A stretch of 64,000 bases of DNA from Luteimonas sp. 8-5 (GTDB taxonomy: Bacteria; Pseudomonadota; Gammaproteobacteria; Xanthomonadales; Xanthomonadaceae), in assembly GCF_029763755.1 (NCBI RefSeq), contig NZ_JARUVM010000014.1:20729-84728 (forward strand). The letters run 5' to 3'. Shown here one piece after another: positions 54,963-63,365 of this stretch (the stretch's first letter is position 1; each line of letters begins with the position of its first letter). Made by a program: the position numbers and the translations under genes. The notes under the pieces are model-generated. The model was given only the letters and a program-made list of their open reading frames with translations. It was not told the origin of the DNA and ran no database searches.

Positions 54963-56735
54963 TTACCCGGCCAATTGCGTCAGGATCCGGTGCTGCTCGT
55001 TCCGGAGACTTTCCGGCATGCGCTCGCCGTAGCCGGCGAGGTATTCGCCGATCCCCTCGAACTCCGCGCGCCAGCCTTCCCGGTCGTAGCCGAAGAGCAC
55101 TTCCCGGGCTTCCCCGGTGAGGGAAATCCCCTCCAGGTCGAGGTCGCCGACGGCGGGCAGCGCGCCGATCGGCGTCTGCACCGCGTCGGCCCGGCCTTCC
55201 ACGCGCTTGATCATCCACTCGAGCACGCGCAGGTTGTCGCCGAAGCCCGGCCACAGGAACTTGCCGTCGGCGCCCTTGCGGAACCAGTTGACGTGGAAGA
55301 TCTTCGGCAGCTTCGCGCCGGGCTTGTCGAACGAAAGCCAGTGGGCGAAGTAGTCGGCGAAGTTGTAGCCGCAGAACGGCTTCATCGCCATCGGGTCGCG
55401 GCGCATCACGCCGACTGCACCGGTCGCGGCCGCGGTGGTCTCCGAACCCATCGCGGCGCCGACCAGCACGCCGTGGATCCAGTTGCGCGCTTCGAACACC
55501 AGCGGCACCAGTGAGGCGCGACGGCCACCGAAGACGATGGCCGAGATCGGCACGCCCTGCGGATCCTCGGCCATCGGCGAGTAGCTGGGGCAGCGCTTGG
55601 CCGACACGGTGAAGCGGGAGTTCGGATGCGCCGCCGGGCGCACCGAGGGGTCGTACGGCTCGCCGCGCCAGTCGGTCGCCGGCTGCAGGCCGTTGTCGAT
55701 GCCTTCCCACCACGGCTGGTTGTCGGCGGTGACGCCGACGTTGGTGAAGATGGTGTGCGACTGGATCGAGGCCAGCGCATTGGGATTGGATTTCTTCGAG
55801 GTACCGGGCGCGACGCCGAAGAAGCCCGCCTCCGGATTGATGGCGTACAGCCGGCCGTCGGCGCCCGGACGCATCCAGCAGATGTCGTCGCCGACGGTCC
55901 AGATCTTCCAGCCGGCCTCGCGATAGCCTTCCGGCGGGATCAGCATCGCCAGGTTGGTCTTGCCGCAGGCCGAGGGGAACGCGGCGGCGATGTAATGGGT
56001 TTCGCCCTGCGGGTTCTCCACGCCCAGGATCAGCATGTGCTCGGCAAGCCAGCCTTCCTGGCGCGCCTGGTGCGAGGCGATGCGCAGCGCATGGCACTTC
56101 TTGCCCAGCAGCGCGTTGCCGCCGTAGCCGGAGCCGTAGGACTTGATCGTCAGTTCTTCCGGGAAGTGCATGATCCAGCGGCGGTCCGGATCGAGTTCGC
56201 CGGTGGAGTGCAGGCCCTTCACGAAGGTGCCCTCGCGCTCGATGCGCTTCAGCGCGGGCGCGCCCATGCGGGTCATGATCCGCATGTTGGCCACCACGTA
56301 CGGCGAGTCCGTGATCTCCACGCCGCAACGCGACAGCGGCGAATCGATCGGACCCATGCAGTACGGAATCACGTACAGCGTGCGCCCCTGCATGCAGCCG
56401 TCGAACAGGGCGTCGATCTTCGCGTGCGCCTCTTCCGGTGCCATCCAGTGGTTGTTCGGGCCGGCATCGTCGCGCTCGGGCGTGCACACGAGGGTCAGGT
56501 GCTCCACGCGGGCGACATCCTGCGGATCGGAACGGTGCAGCCAGCTTTGCGGGTGTGTTTCCTCGTTGAGCCGGATCAGGGTCCCGTCGGCTTCCATCTG
56601 CGCGACCAGCTTCGCATTCTCGGCATCGCTGCCGTCGCACCAGTGGATGGCATCCGGGCGGGTCAGCGCCGCGACCTCGGCCACCCAGTCGTTGAGGGCC
56701 GCCAGCGTGCTGCCATCGGTACCGGGGATGTTCAT
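54963..56735 (-). CDS. pckG: phosphoenolpyruvate carboxykinase (GTP)
   Basis: 590 aa. GTP-type motifs: CDGSDAENAKLV near the N-terminus, RCGVEITDSPYVVANMRIMTR, the P-loop-like AAFPSACGKTNLAML near residue 250, ISAIVFGGRRASLVP, and VNWFRKGADGKFLWPGFGDN. It converts oxaloacetate and GTP to phosphoenolpyruvate in gluconeogenesis. Start at 56735 (MNIPGTDG) fits homologous N-termini but has AAGGA only one base away; a TTG at 56756 has GGAG nine bases upstream and is a real alternative. It lies 42 bases after the TetR gene in the same direction, so the regulator and pckG may be one unit. Confidence 0.95.
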   Translation of the reverse strand: MNIPGTDGSTLAALNDWVAEVAALTRPDAIHWCDGSDAENAKLVAQMEADGTLIRLNEETHPQSWLHRSDPQDVARVEHLTLVCTPERDDAGPNNHWMAPEEAHAKIDALFDGCMQGRTLYVIPYCMGPIDSPLSRCGVEITDSPYVVANMRIMTRMGAPALKRIEREGTFVKGLHSTGELDPDRRWIMHFPEELTIKSYGSGYGGNALLGKKCHALRIASHQARQEGWLAEHMLILGVENPQGETHYIAAAFPSACGKTNLAMLIPPEGYREAGWKIWTVGDDICWMRPGADGRLYAINPEAGFFGVAPGTSKKSNPNALASIQSHTIFTNVGVTADNQPWWEGIDNGLQPATDWRGEPYDPSVRPAAHPNSRFTVSAKRCPSYSPMAEDPQGVPISAIVFGGRRASLVPLVFEARNWIHGVLVGAAMGSETTAAATGAVGVMRRDPMAMKPFCGYNFADYFAHWLSFDKPGAKLPKIFHVNWFRKGADGKFLWPGFGDNLRVLEWMIKRVEGRADAVQTPIGALPAVGDLDLEGISLTGEAREVLFGYDREGWRAEFEGIGEYLAGYGERMPESLRNEQHRILTQLAG

Positions 56736-56777
56736 GTCCTTGGTGCGGGCGTTCAAGGGATACGTCTCCTGCAATGC

Positions 56778-57350
56778 TTACGGAATGAGGGTGGCCATGA
56801 CGTGCTCGACGTAGGCCTCGAATTCTTCATGCTGCAGCTGCGGCTGCTGCATCTGCAGATTGAGCTGCAGGAAGCCGACGTAGGCCGCATAGGCCAGGCG
56901 CGCCCGGTGCTGGGCGTCGGCGCGGTTGAGACCGGCCTGCCGGAACGAAGCGGTGAGGTACTCCAGGCGGCGCGCGGACACGCGCTCGATCACCGGCCGC
57001 ACCACCGGGTGGTCAAGGGCCTTGAGCAGCTCGCTGTAGATGATGTGGGAGCGTGCCTCGTGGGCGACCAGGTCGAACAGCGAGCGCAGGCGCTGGGCCG
57101 GATCCGGAATAGCCTCGAGCTGGCCGAACACTTCTTCCTGCTCGACCTGCTCCCAGCGCTCCAGCGCAGCCACCAACAGCGCTTCCCTGGACGGGAAGTG
57201 CCAATAGAAGCTGCCCTTGGTCACGCCCAGGCGCCGGGCCAGCGGCTCGACCGCGACCGCTGCCACGCCCAGCTCCGCGATAAGCTCGAGAGCAGCCTGG
57301 GCCCAGTCGTCCGCGCTCAGGCGGCCGTTGCGTTCGGATCCATACGCCAT
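56778..57350 (-). CDS. TetR family regulator, divergent from fadE
   Basis: 190 aa. N-terminal helix-turn-helix: DWAQAALELIAELGVAAVAVEPLARRLGVTKGSFYWHF in about residues 14-52, with the recognition helix VTKGSFYWHF. The C-terminal ligand domain is helical (IIYSELLKALDHPVVRPVI). It probably represses fadE and itself through the CCATAC-N6-GTATGG palindrome at 57400-57417 and responds to a fatty-acyl ligand; this is inferred from position. ATG at 57350 (MAYGSE) is preferred over a TTG three codons upstream (57359). pckG follows on the same strand. Confidence 0.88.
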   Translation of the reverse strand: MAYGSERNGRLSADDWAQAALELIAELGVAAVAVEPLARRLGVTKGSFYWHFPSREALLVAALERWEQVEQEEVFGQLEAIPDPAQRLRSLFDLVAHEARSHIIYSELLKALDHPVVRPVIERVSARRLEYLTASFRQAGLNRADAQHRARLAYAAYVGFLQLNLQMQQPQLQHEEFEAYVEHVMATLIP

Positions 57351-57399
57351 AGCCTTCAATAGTACGCGGTTGCGGGGCCCAGCACCCTCATGGCAATAT

Positions 57400-57417
57400 C
57401 CATACTATACCGTATGG
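57400..57417. promoter_or_regulatory. palindromic operator between tetR and fadE
   Basis: CCATAC (57400-57405), six bases, GTATGG (57412-57417): a perfect 6+6 inverted repeat. It overlaps the -10-like TACTAT/TATACC region and ends two bases before the fadE Shine-Dalgarno GGAG (57419-57422). A dimeric TetR protein bound here would block both directions. Confidence 0.7.
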
Positions 57418-57430
57418 TGGAGCGTTCCCG

Positions 57431-59866
57431 ATGAGCATCGCGATTCCTTTCCTCCTGCTGATCCTGGCCGGAGCGTTCGCTGCCTACCACCGCTGGAGGC
57501 TGGCGACCTGGGTCGCCGTCTCCGCCGTCCTGCTGGTCGGCTGCGCCCTGTTCGGCGCCAGCGCCACGGCCACCGCCATCGCCGCGGTGCTGCTGGCCCT
57601 GGTCGCCGTGCCCCTGCTGGTCCCGGCGATCCGCAAGTCGCTGATCACCGCACCCCTGCTGCGCTTCTATACGAAGATCCTGCCGCCGCTGTCGGACACC
57701 GAGCGCACTGCGCTGGAATCGGGCACGGTCGGCTTCGAAGGCGAGCTGTTCTCCGGCAAGCCGGACTGGAAGCAGCTGCTGGACCTGCCCAGGCCCGAGC
57801 TCACCGCCGAGGAGCAGGCCTATCTCGACGGCCCTTGCGAGGAGCTGTGCCGCATGGTCGACGACTGGGACATCACCCACGTGCGTGCCGACCTGCCGCC
57901 GCAGCTTTGGGAATTCGTGAAGAAGCAGGGCTTCTTCGGCCTCAACATCCCTAAGGAATACGGCGGCCTGGGCTTCTCGGCGCTGATGAACCACAAGGTC
58001 ATCCAGAAGCTGGCCTCGATCTCCTCGGTGGTGAGTTCGACCGTGGGCGTGCCCAACTCGCTGGGCCCGGCCGAACTGCTGATGCACTACGGCACCGAGG
58101 ACCAGAAGCGGCACTACCTGCCGCGCCTGGCCGACGGCCGCGAGGTGCCCTGCTTCGCGCTCACCGGGCCGTTCGCCGGTTCCGACGCCACCTCCATCCC
58201 CGACTACGGCATCGTGTGCATGGGCGAATGGGGCGGCGCGCAGGTGCTGGGCATCCGCCTCACGCTCAACAAGCGCTACATCACCCTGGCGCCGGTGGCC
58301 ACGCTGATTGGCGTCGCCTTCCGCATGTACGACCCGGACGGATTGCTGGGCGACACGAAGGACATCGGCATCTCGCTGGCGCTGGTGCCGCACGACACGC
58401 CGGGGCTGGAGATCGGCCGCCGCCACTTCCCGCTCAACACGCCATTCCAGAACGGCCCCATCCACGGCCGCGACGTGTTCGTGCCGCTGTCGCAGCTGAT
58501 CGGCGGCGAGGACTACGCCGGCAAGGGCTGGCAGATGCTGATGGAGTGCCTGTCCATCGGCCGCTCCATCACCCTGCCCTCCACAGCCAGCGGCGGTTCG
58601 AAGATGGCCGCGGTGGTCACCGGCGCGTACGCGCGCATCCGCAAGCAGTTCGGCCTGTCGATCGGCCGCTTCGAGGGCGTGCAGGAAGCGCTGGCCCGGA
58701 TCGCCGGCAAGGCCTACGCGATCAGCGCGCTGTCGGAAGCCACCGCCGCCGCGGTCGCGCGCGGCGAGAACCCGGCGGTGCCGTCGACGATCTCCAAGTA
58801 CCACTGCACCGAGATGGGCCGCGAAGTGGTCAAGGACGCCATGGACATCCACGGCGGCAAGGGCATCATCCTGGGCCCGCGCAACTACCTCGGCCGCGGC
58901 TGGCAGGCGACCCCGATCAGCATCACCGTCGAGGGCGCCAACATCATGACGCGCTCGCTGATGATCTTCGGCCAGGGCGCGATCCTGTGCCATCCGTGGG
59001 TGCTCAAGGAGATGAAGGCCGCGCAGCTGGAGGATCCGGTGCAGCGCCTGGAGGAGTTCGACCGCTACCTGTTCGGACACATCGGCGCGGCGATCTCCAA
59101 CGCCGTGCGCGCGTTCTGGTTCGGCCTGACGTTCTCCGCCTTCGGCAAGGCGCCGGGCGACGACTACACCCGCCGCTTCTATCGCAAGCTCAACCGCTAT
59201 TCGGCGACGCTGGCGGTGATGGCCGATACCTCGATGCTGACCCTGGGCGGCAAGCTGAAGTTCAAGGAGTCGCTGTCGGGGCGCCTGGGCGACGTGCTCA
59301 GCCAGCTGTACATCTGCAGCGCCATGCTCAAGCGCTACCAGGACCAGGGCCGCCCGGAAAGCGACCGTCCGTTGCTGGCCTGGGCGATGCACGACTCGGT
59401 CAACAAGATCGAGACCGCGCTATCGGGTGCGTTGCGCAACTTCCCGATCCGTCCGGTCGGCTGGCTGCTGTGGCTGCTGGTGTTCCCGCTGGGCCGTCGC
59501 GCCCAGGCGCCCGGCGATCGCCTCAGCCGCCGTGCCGCGTCGATCCTGATGACACCCGGCGATGCCGCCCGCGCGCGCCTGGCCGAGGGCGTGTTCCTGA
59601 CGCCCTGCGCGAACAACCCGGCCGGCCGCATCGACAGCTATCTGCCTGCCGTGGTCCACGCCGAGCCGGTGGAGCGCAAGTTCCTCAAGGCGCTCAAGCA
59701 CAGCGACATCGAGGCACTGGAGTTCCCGGCGCAGCTCGACGAGGGCGTGCGCGAGGGCTGGATCACCGCCGAGGAGCGGGTGTTGCTCGAGCAGTTGCGC
59801 GAGATGACGCTGGACGCGATCACCGTCGACGATTTCGAATCGGCGGAATTGCAGGCCGGCTGCTGA
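57431..59866 (+). CDS. fadE: long acyl-CoA dehydrogenase FadE
   Basis: 811 aa (E. coli FadE is 814). Two N-terminal hydrophobic segments (about residues 4-70), then the acyl-CoA dehydrogenase core: FFGLNIPKEYGGLGFSALMNH, CFALTGPFAGSDATSIPDYG, AMDIHGGKGIILGPRNYLGR and the catalytic-Glu region ITVEGANIMTRSLMIFGQGA, followed by the FadE-type C-terminal extension. It performs the first oxidation of fatty acyl-CoA beta-oxidation. GGAG (57419-57422) lies eight bases before the ATG. The TetR palindrome is immediately upstream. Two bases separate its stop from the convergent DUF4097 gene. Confidence 0.96.
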   Translation: MSIAIPFLLLILAGAFAAYHRWRLATWVAVSAVLLVGCALFGASATATAIAAVLLALVAVPLLVPAIRKSLITAPLLRFYTKILPPLSDTERTALESGTVGFEGELFSGKPDWKQLLDLPRPELTAEEQAYLDGPCEELCRMVDDWDITHVRADLPPQLWEFVKKQGFFGLNIPKEYGGLGFSALMNHKVIQKLASISSVVSSTVGVPNSLGPAELLMHYGTEDQKRHYLPRLADGREVPCFALTGPFAGSDATSIPDYGIVCMGEWGGAQVLGIRLTLNKRYITLAPVATLIGVAFRMYDPDGLLGDTKDIGISLALVPHDTPGLEIGRRHFPLNTPFQNGPIHGRDVFVPLSQLIGGEDYAGKGWQMLMECLSIGRSITLPSTASGGSKMAAVVTGAYARIRKQFGLSIGRFEGVQEALARIAGKAYAISALSEATAAAVARGENPAVPSTISKYHCTEMGREVVKDAMDIHGGKGIILGPRNYLGRGWQATPISITVEGANIMTRSLMIFGQGAILCHPWVLKEMKAAQLEDPVQRLEEFDRYLFGHIGAAISNAVRAFWFGLTFSAFGKAPGDDYTRRFYRKLNRYSATLAVMADTSMLTLGGKLKFKESLSGRLGDVLSQLYICSAMLKRYQDQGRPESDRPLLAWAMHDSVNKIETALSGALRNFPIRPVGWLLWLLVFPLGRRAQAPGDRLSRRAASILMTPGDAARARLAEGVFLTPCANNPAGRIDSYLPAVVHAEPVERKFLKALKHSDIEALEFPAQLDEGVREGWITAEERVLLEQLREMTLDAITVDDFESAELQAGC

Positions 59867-59868
59867 CG

Positions 59869-60777
59869 CTACTCGAGGGTGAGCATCGCGTCGCCGGAGA
59901 ACGACTCGATGCGGATCTGGCCGTTGCCGCTGCCGTAGCGCGCCTCGAAGCTCTTGCCGGGGCCGAACTCCTCCTTGCGCACGTCGACGCCCGGCGCATC
60001 GAGGTCGCCGCTGAAGCTCTCGCCGCGCACGCGCGCCGAGAGCGCCTTGGGCAGGCGCAGGTGGATGTCGCCGCTGACGGTTTCGGAGCGGATCTCGCCC
60101 CCGTCGGCCAGGCCCACGCGCACCTGGGCGTCGCCCGACACCGTGCCGGTGGACAGGCGCCTGACGCGTTCGCCGCGGCTGTCGATGTGGATGTCGCCCG
60201 ACACCGTCTCGGCATGCACTTCGCCGTTCAGGCGTCCGGTCAGGCCGATGTCGCCGCTGACCGATTCGGACTTGGCACTGGCGGTATTCAGGGTCAGGTC
60301 GAGGTCGCCGCTGACGCTGCTCACGTCGGCCTTGCCCGGCGCGGCGGCGACGGTGACGTTGCCGCTGACGCTTTCGATGTCGAGATTGCCGGAGGCGACG
60401 CCGTCGACGTCGATGTCGGCAGAGACCGATTCGATGTCCAGGTCGGCGCGCAGCGGCACCTGCAGGATCAGCGTCGTCGGCCCGGTGCGATCGCTGCGCC
60501 ACCCGCCCATCCGCCGCGGGTACTCGACCCGCACCTCCAGGTCCTGGCGATCGCCGTCGATCACCAGCTTCTCGACGCCCTCGCCGAGCGTGCCGGTGAT
60601 GCGCACCTCGTTGCGGTCCCAGGCGCGCACTTCGATGCGACCCTTGACGTTCTCGATGTCGATGCGCCCGCGTGCATCCAGCGGCCGGGTCTCGTTGATC
60701 GGGGTGCCGGCGAACAGCGGTGCGCTGGCGAGGCTGGCGCAGATGGCCAGGGCGATGGTGTGGATGCGAATGCGCAT
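59869..60777 (-). CDS. DUF4097-type exported protein with SVSGD repeats
   Basis: 302 aa. Signal peptide (IHTIALAICASLASAPLFA). The mature protein is a repetitive beta-helix/solenoid: about seven copies of a V/F-S-G-D/N motif every 20-25 residues (IESVSADIDVDG, IESVSGNVTV, SSVSGDLDL, ESVSGDIGL, ETVSGDIHI, GTVSGDAQV, ETVSGDIHL, ESFSGDLDA, ESFSGDAML), typical of DUF4097. Function is unknown; such proteins often follow ECF sigma/anti-sigma pairs, as here. Start at 60777 has GGAG seven bases upstream. Third gene of sigma-anti-sigma-DUF4097. Confidence 0.85.
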   Translation of the reverse strand: MRIRIHTIALAICASLASAPLFAGTPINETRPLDARGRIDIENVKGRIEVRAWDRNEVRITGTLGEGVEKLVIDGDRQDLEVRVEYPRRMGGWRSDRTGPTTLILQVPLRADLDIESVSADIDVDGVASGNLDIESVSGNVTVAAAPGKADVSSVSGDLDLTLNTASAKSESVSGDIGLTGRLNGEVHAETVSGDIHIDSRGERVRRLSTGTVSGDAQVRVGLADGGEIRSETVSGDIHLRLPKALSARVRGESFSGDLDAPGVDVRKEEFGPGKSFEARYGSGNGQIRIESFSGDAMLTLE

Positions 60778-60803
60778 GGGGTTTCTCCGTGGATTCTGTC
60801 GTG

Positions 60804-61361
60804 TCAGCCCAGGCTGGCGCCTTGGGTGATGGCGTGTTGGGTAAGTTCGAGGCGCAGCGCGTAAGTCCGGCGCAGGCGTTCGAGCAGGAAGCGCGATTGC
60901 GGGTCGAGCGCGATCGCCTCGCGGATCTGGCGCGCGCTCTGGTCGAGTTCGCGCAGGGCCGGCTGTTCGCGCCGGGCCAGGGACGGCTGCGGCGTGGCGG
61001 TCTGCAGTTCCTGCAGGGCGGCGCGGTATTCGGCGGTCATGGCATCGGCTTCGCGATCCAGCGCAACGGCCGCGACGCCCGTGCCGTCGTCCGCTGCCTG
61101 TACCGACGCGGGCGGCGGCTGCATGCGCCATGCCACGCCCACTGCCAACACCAGCGATGCCGCCAGCGCCCAGGGGGCCAGCCGCATGGCGGGATTGCCG
61201 CGCGACGGCGCCGCCGCCTGGGCGGGCAACTGCCCGATGCGCGCCTGGATGCCCGGCCACAGGTCGTGCCCGGGCTCGATCTCGCGGCGCAGGCCGCGCA
61301 ACTGCAGGCGCAGTTCGCTTTCGGTTCGCGTGCTTTGGGTTCGCATGTCAGACGTCGTCAT
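60804..61361 (-). CDS. putative anti-sigma factor
   Basis: 185 aa. Cytoplasmic N-terminal part (LRLQLRGLRREIEPGHDLWPGIQARI; DLWPGI is common in such proteins), one transmembrane helix (LAPWALAASLVLAVGVAW, about residues 62-80), and an extracytoplasmic helical part (YRAALQELQTATPQ, LDQSARQIREAIALDPQSRFLLERLRRTY). No zinc-binding HxxxCxxC. Its ATG overlaps the sigma gene stop (61358-61361), the main reason for calling it the partner of that sigma factor. Confidence 0.7.
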   Translation of the reverse strand: MTTSDMRTQSTRTESELRLQLRGLRREIEPGHDLWPGIQARIGQLPAQAAAPSRGNPAMRLAPWALAASLVLAVGVAWRMQPPPASVQAADDGTGVAAVALDREADAMTAEYRAALQELQTATPQPSLARREQPALRELDQSARQIREAIALDPQSRFLLERLRRTYALRLELTQHAITQGASLG

Positions 61362-61954
61362 TGGTGTCCCTCCAGCCGTTCGCGCAACAGGCCGCGCGCG
61401 CGGTGCAGTTGTGCCTTGGAACTTCCGACCGCCATGCCCAGGGCTTCGGCGATCTCTTCGTGCTTCCAGCCTTCCACGTCGTACAGCACCAGCACTGCGC
61501 GGGCGCGCGGCGGCAGCGTCGCCACGGCGCGCTCCAGGTCCAGCGCCAGCGCCGTGCCCTGTCCGGCGGTGTCCAGGGTGCCGACGTGGTCGAGCACGTC
61601 GTCATCGCCGTCCAGGCCCGGGCGGCTGCGCCGCGCGCGCATGTCCATCAGCGCGGTGTTCACCGCCAGGCGATGCAGCCAGGTGCCGAACGCGCTTTCG
61701 AAGCGGTAGGCCGGCAGCGCCTGCCAGGCGCGGACGAAGGCCTCCTGGGTCAGGTCCTCCGCGCGCGCGCGGTCGTAACCCACCAGCCTCGCAACCACGC
61801 CATGGACCCGGCCGGCATGGCGTCGGTACAGGGCCTCGAAGGCGCTGCTGTCGCCGCCAGCCGCAGCGCGCGCCAGCGCCTGGTCGACGTCGGCCGGGGT
61901 CGCGGTCGCGCTCGGGGCGGTGGGCAGGCAGTCGGTCACGGCTGTGGCGAGCAT
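61358..61954 (-). CDS. ECF RNA polymerase sigma factor
   Basis: 198 aa. Region 2 at about residues 38-105 (FEALYRRHAGRVHGVVARLVG, DLTQEAFVRAWQALPAYRFE, FGTWLHRLAVNTALMDMRARR), then region 4 at about 140-195 (AVATLPPRARAVLVLYDVEGWKHEEIAEALGM, SSKAQLHRARGLLRE). No region 1 or 3, as in ECF factors. The ~25 N-terminal residues are poorly conserved, so the start could lie further in. Cotranscribed with an anti-sigma candidate and DUF4097. A purine-rich inverted repeat of 40-base arms lies 41 bases upstream. Confidence 0.92.
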   Translation of the reverse strand: MLATAVTDCLPTAPSATATPADVDQALARAAAGGDSSAFEALYRRHAGRVHGVVARLVGYDRARAEDLTQEAFVRAWQALPAYRFESAFGTWLHRLAVNTALMDMRARRSRPGLDGDDDVLDHVGTLDTAGQGTALALDLERAVATLPPRARAVLVLYDVEGWKHEEIAEALGMAVGSSKAQLHRARGLLRERLEGHQ

Positions 61955-61994
61955 ACCCAGTCGGATGCTGCGGCGCGCCCGGAGGTTTAAGGCC

Positions 61995-62085
61995 GAGGGA
62001 ATGAAGGGAGTGAGGGGAATGAAGGGAATGGCAGGCTCCAGGCGGCTGCCATTCCCTTCATTCCCCTCATTCCCTTATTCCCCTC
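61995..62085. repeat. purine-rich inverted repeat with 40-base arms
   Basis: Left arm 61995-62034 is made of GGGAATGA/[13 protein letters not shown] units and ends in GGAATGGCAG; right arm 62046-62085 is its complement with about three mismatches; loop 11 bases. The MFS gene stop (62067-62069) lies inside the right arm, so its last residues (RGIRE) are repeat-encoded. No T-tract, hence not a typical terminator. It separates the MFS gene from the ECF sigma gene. Confidence 0.85.
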
Positions 62086-63365
62086 GCTCCCGCCTGGCGG
62101 GACAGCCGCCAGCCCAGCGCCCCCGCGGCCACCGCGGCGCCGGCACTGATCGAGGCGAACATGCCGATCGTCGCGCCCACGCCGCGCAGGGCGTTCATGC
62201 CCACGGCGATGGCCACGTCCCCGAAGCGCCAGACCGCCGTGTCGACGGCGTTCTGGCCCTTGTAGCGGATGTTGCGCGGCATCGAGGCGAACAGGCTGTG
62301 GCGCGCCGGCTCGGCCATGCCGTAGGCAAGGCCGCGGCTGACGATCAGGGCGAGGGCCACGGCCGGCATGCCCGCCAGCAGCGGCGCATAGGGATCGGTC
62401 GAAACCACCACCAGGCCGAGCATCAGGGTGCTGGCCAGCGCCCACACCAGGATTGTCGGGCCCGCGCCATGCCGCGGCAGCAGCCAGCGGGTCACGGTGA
62501 GCTGCACCAGCGCGGTCAGCACGTTGGTGGCAAGGTCGACGTTGGCCGCGAAGCGCGTGCGCGCGACGGCATCGACGAACACCGTGTTCGAGTAGTCGGT
62601 CACCAGCGCGTAATTGACCGTGCCGATGCCGTCGGCCAGCAACAGCAGGATCGCCATGCCGCGCATGAACGGGTCGGCGAAGATCTGCTTCAGGCCGTCG
62701 AACATGCCGCCGCCCACGGCCGCTTCGTCCGAAGGCGCGCGCCGGGTGCCGTGCACACGCGACCAGCGCCCCAGCCAGATCACGCAGCCCAGTGCCACGC
62801 CCAGCAGCGACGCGGAGACGACCAGCAGCGGTGCGACGCCGATCACGCCCACCAGGCCGCGCGTCAGGCTCGGACCGGCCACCGCGCCGCACGTCCCCGC
62901 CAGCGCGATCAGCGGGAACAGCCGCCGCGACTGCGCCACGCTCCATATGTCGGTCATGAAGATCCAGAACACCGACACCACGAACAGGTTGAACACGCTG
63001 ACCCAGACGAAGAACAGCACGCCCAGCGCGCGTGGCGACAGCAACCCCGACTGCGTGAACAGCGGCACGAAGCCGAGCAGGCAGACGATGAACACCAGGT
63101 TGAGCAGCGGCACCACGATGCGGCGCGGATAACGCGAGACCAGCGCGCCGAACACCGGCGCCAGCGCCAGCATCGCGATGAACGTCGCGCCGTAGAACCA
63201 GGGCAACTGGGTCGAACCCACGGCCGCGGCCAGCTGCTCGCGTACCGGCCGGATCATGTAGTACGCGGCCAGCACGCAAAAGAAGTAGGTGAACGACACG
63301 GCCAGCGCCTGCCATTCGCCGGCGTGGACGCGCTCGCCGGGTCCCGCCATCGGCTGGTGGCTCAT
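62067..63365 (-). CDS. MFS/nucleotide-transporter-like membrane protein
   Basis: 432 aa with 12 hydrophobic helices. The first, SFTYFFCVLAAYYMIRPVREQLA, with YYMIRPVRE, is characteristic of proteins related to the ATP/ADP translocase (NTT/Npt) branch, as is WFYGATFIAMLALAPVFGALVSRYPRR. Usually annotated only as MFS transporter; substrate unknown. ATG 63365 has GGAG five bases upstream and overlaps the stop of the preceding gene (63362-63365); the longer ATG at 63395 is less likely. The C-terminus lies in the inverted repeat. Confidence 0.82.
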   Translation of the reverse strand: MSHQPMAGPGERVHAGEWQALAVSFTYFFCVLAAYYMIRPVREQLAAAVGSTQLPWFYGATFIAMLALAPVFGALVSRYPRRIVVPLLNLVFIVCLLGFVPLFTQSGLLSPRALGVLFFVWVSVFNLFVVSVFWIFMTDIWSVAQSRRLFPLIALAGTCGAVAGPSLTRGLVGVIGVAPLLVVSASLLGVALGCVIWLGRWSRVHGTRRAPSDEAAVGGGMFDGLKQIFADPFMRGMAILLLLADGIGTVNYALVTDYSNTVFVDAVARTRFAANVDLATNVLTALVQLTVTRWLLPRHGAGPTILVWALASTLMLGLVVVSTDPYAPLLAGMPAVALALIVSRGLAYGMAEPARHSLFASMPRNIRYKGQNAVDTAVWRFGDVAIAVGMNALRGVGATIGMFASISAGAAVAAGALGWRLSRQAGARGIRE

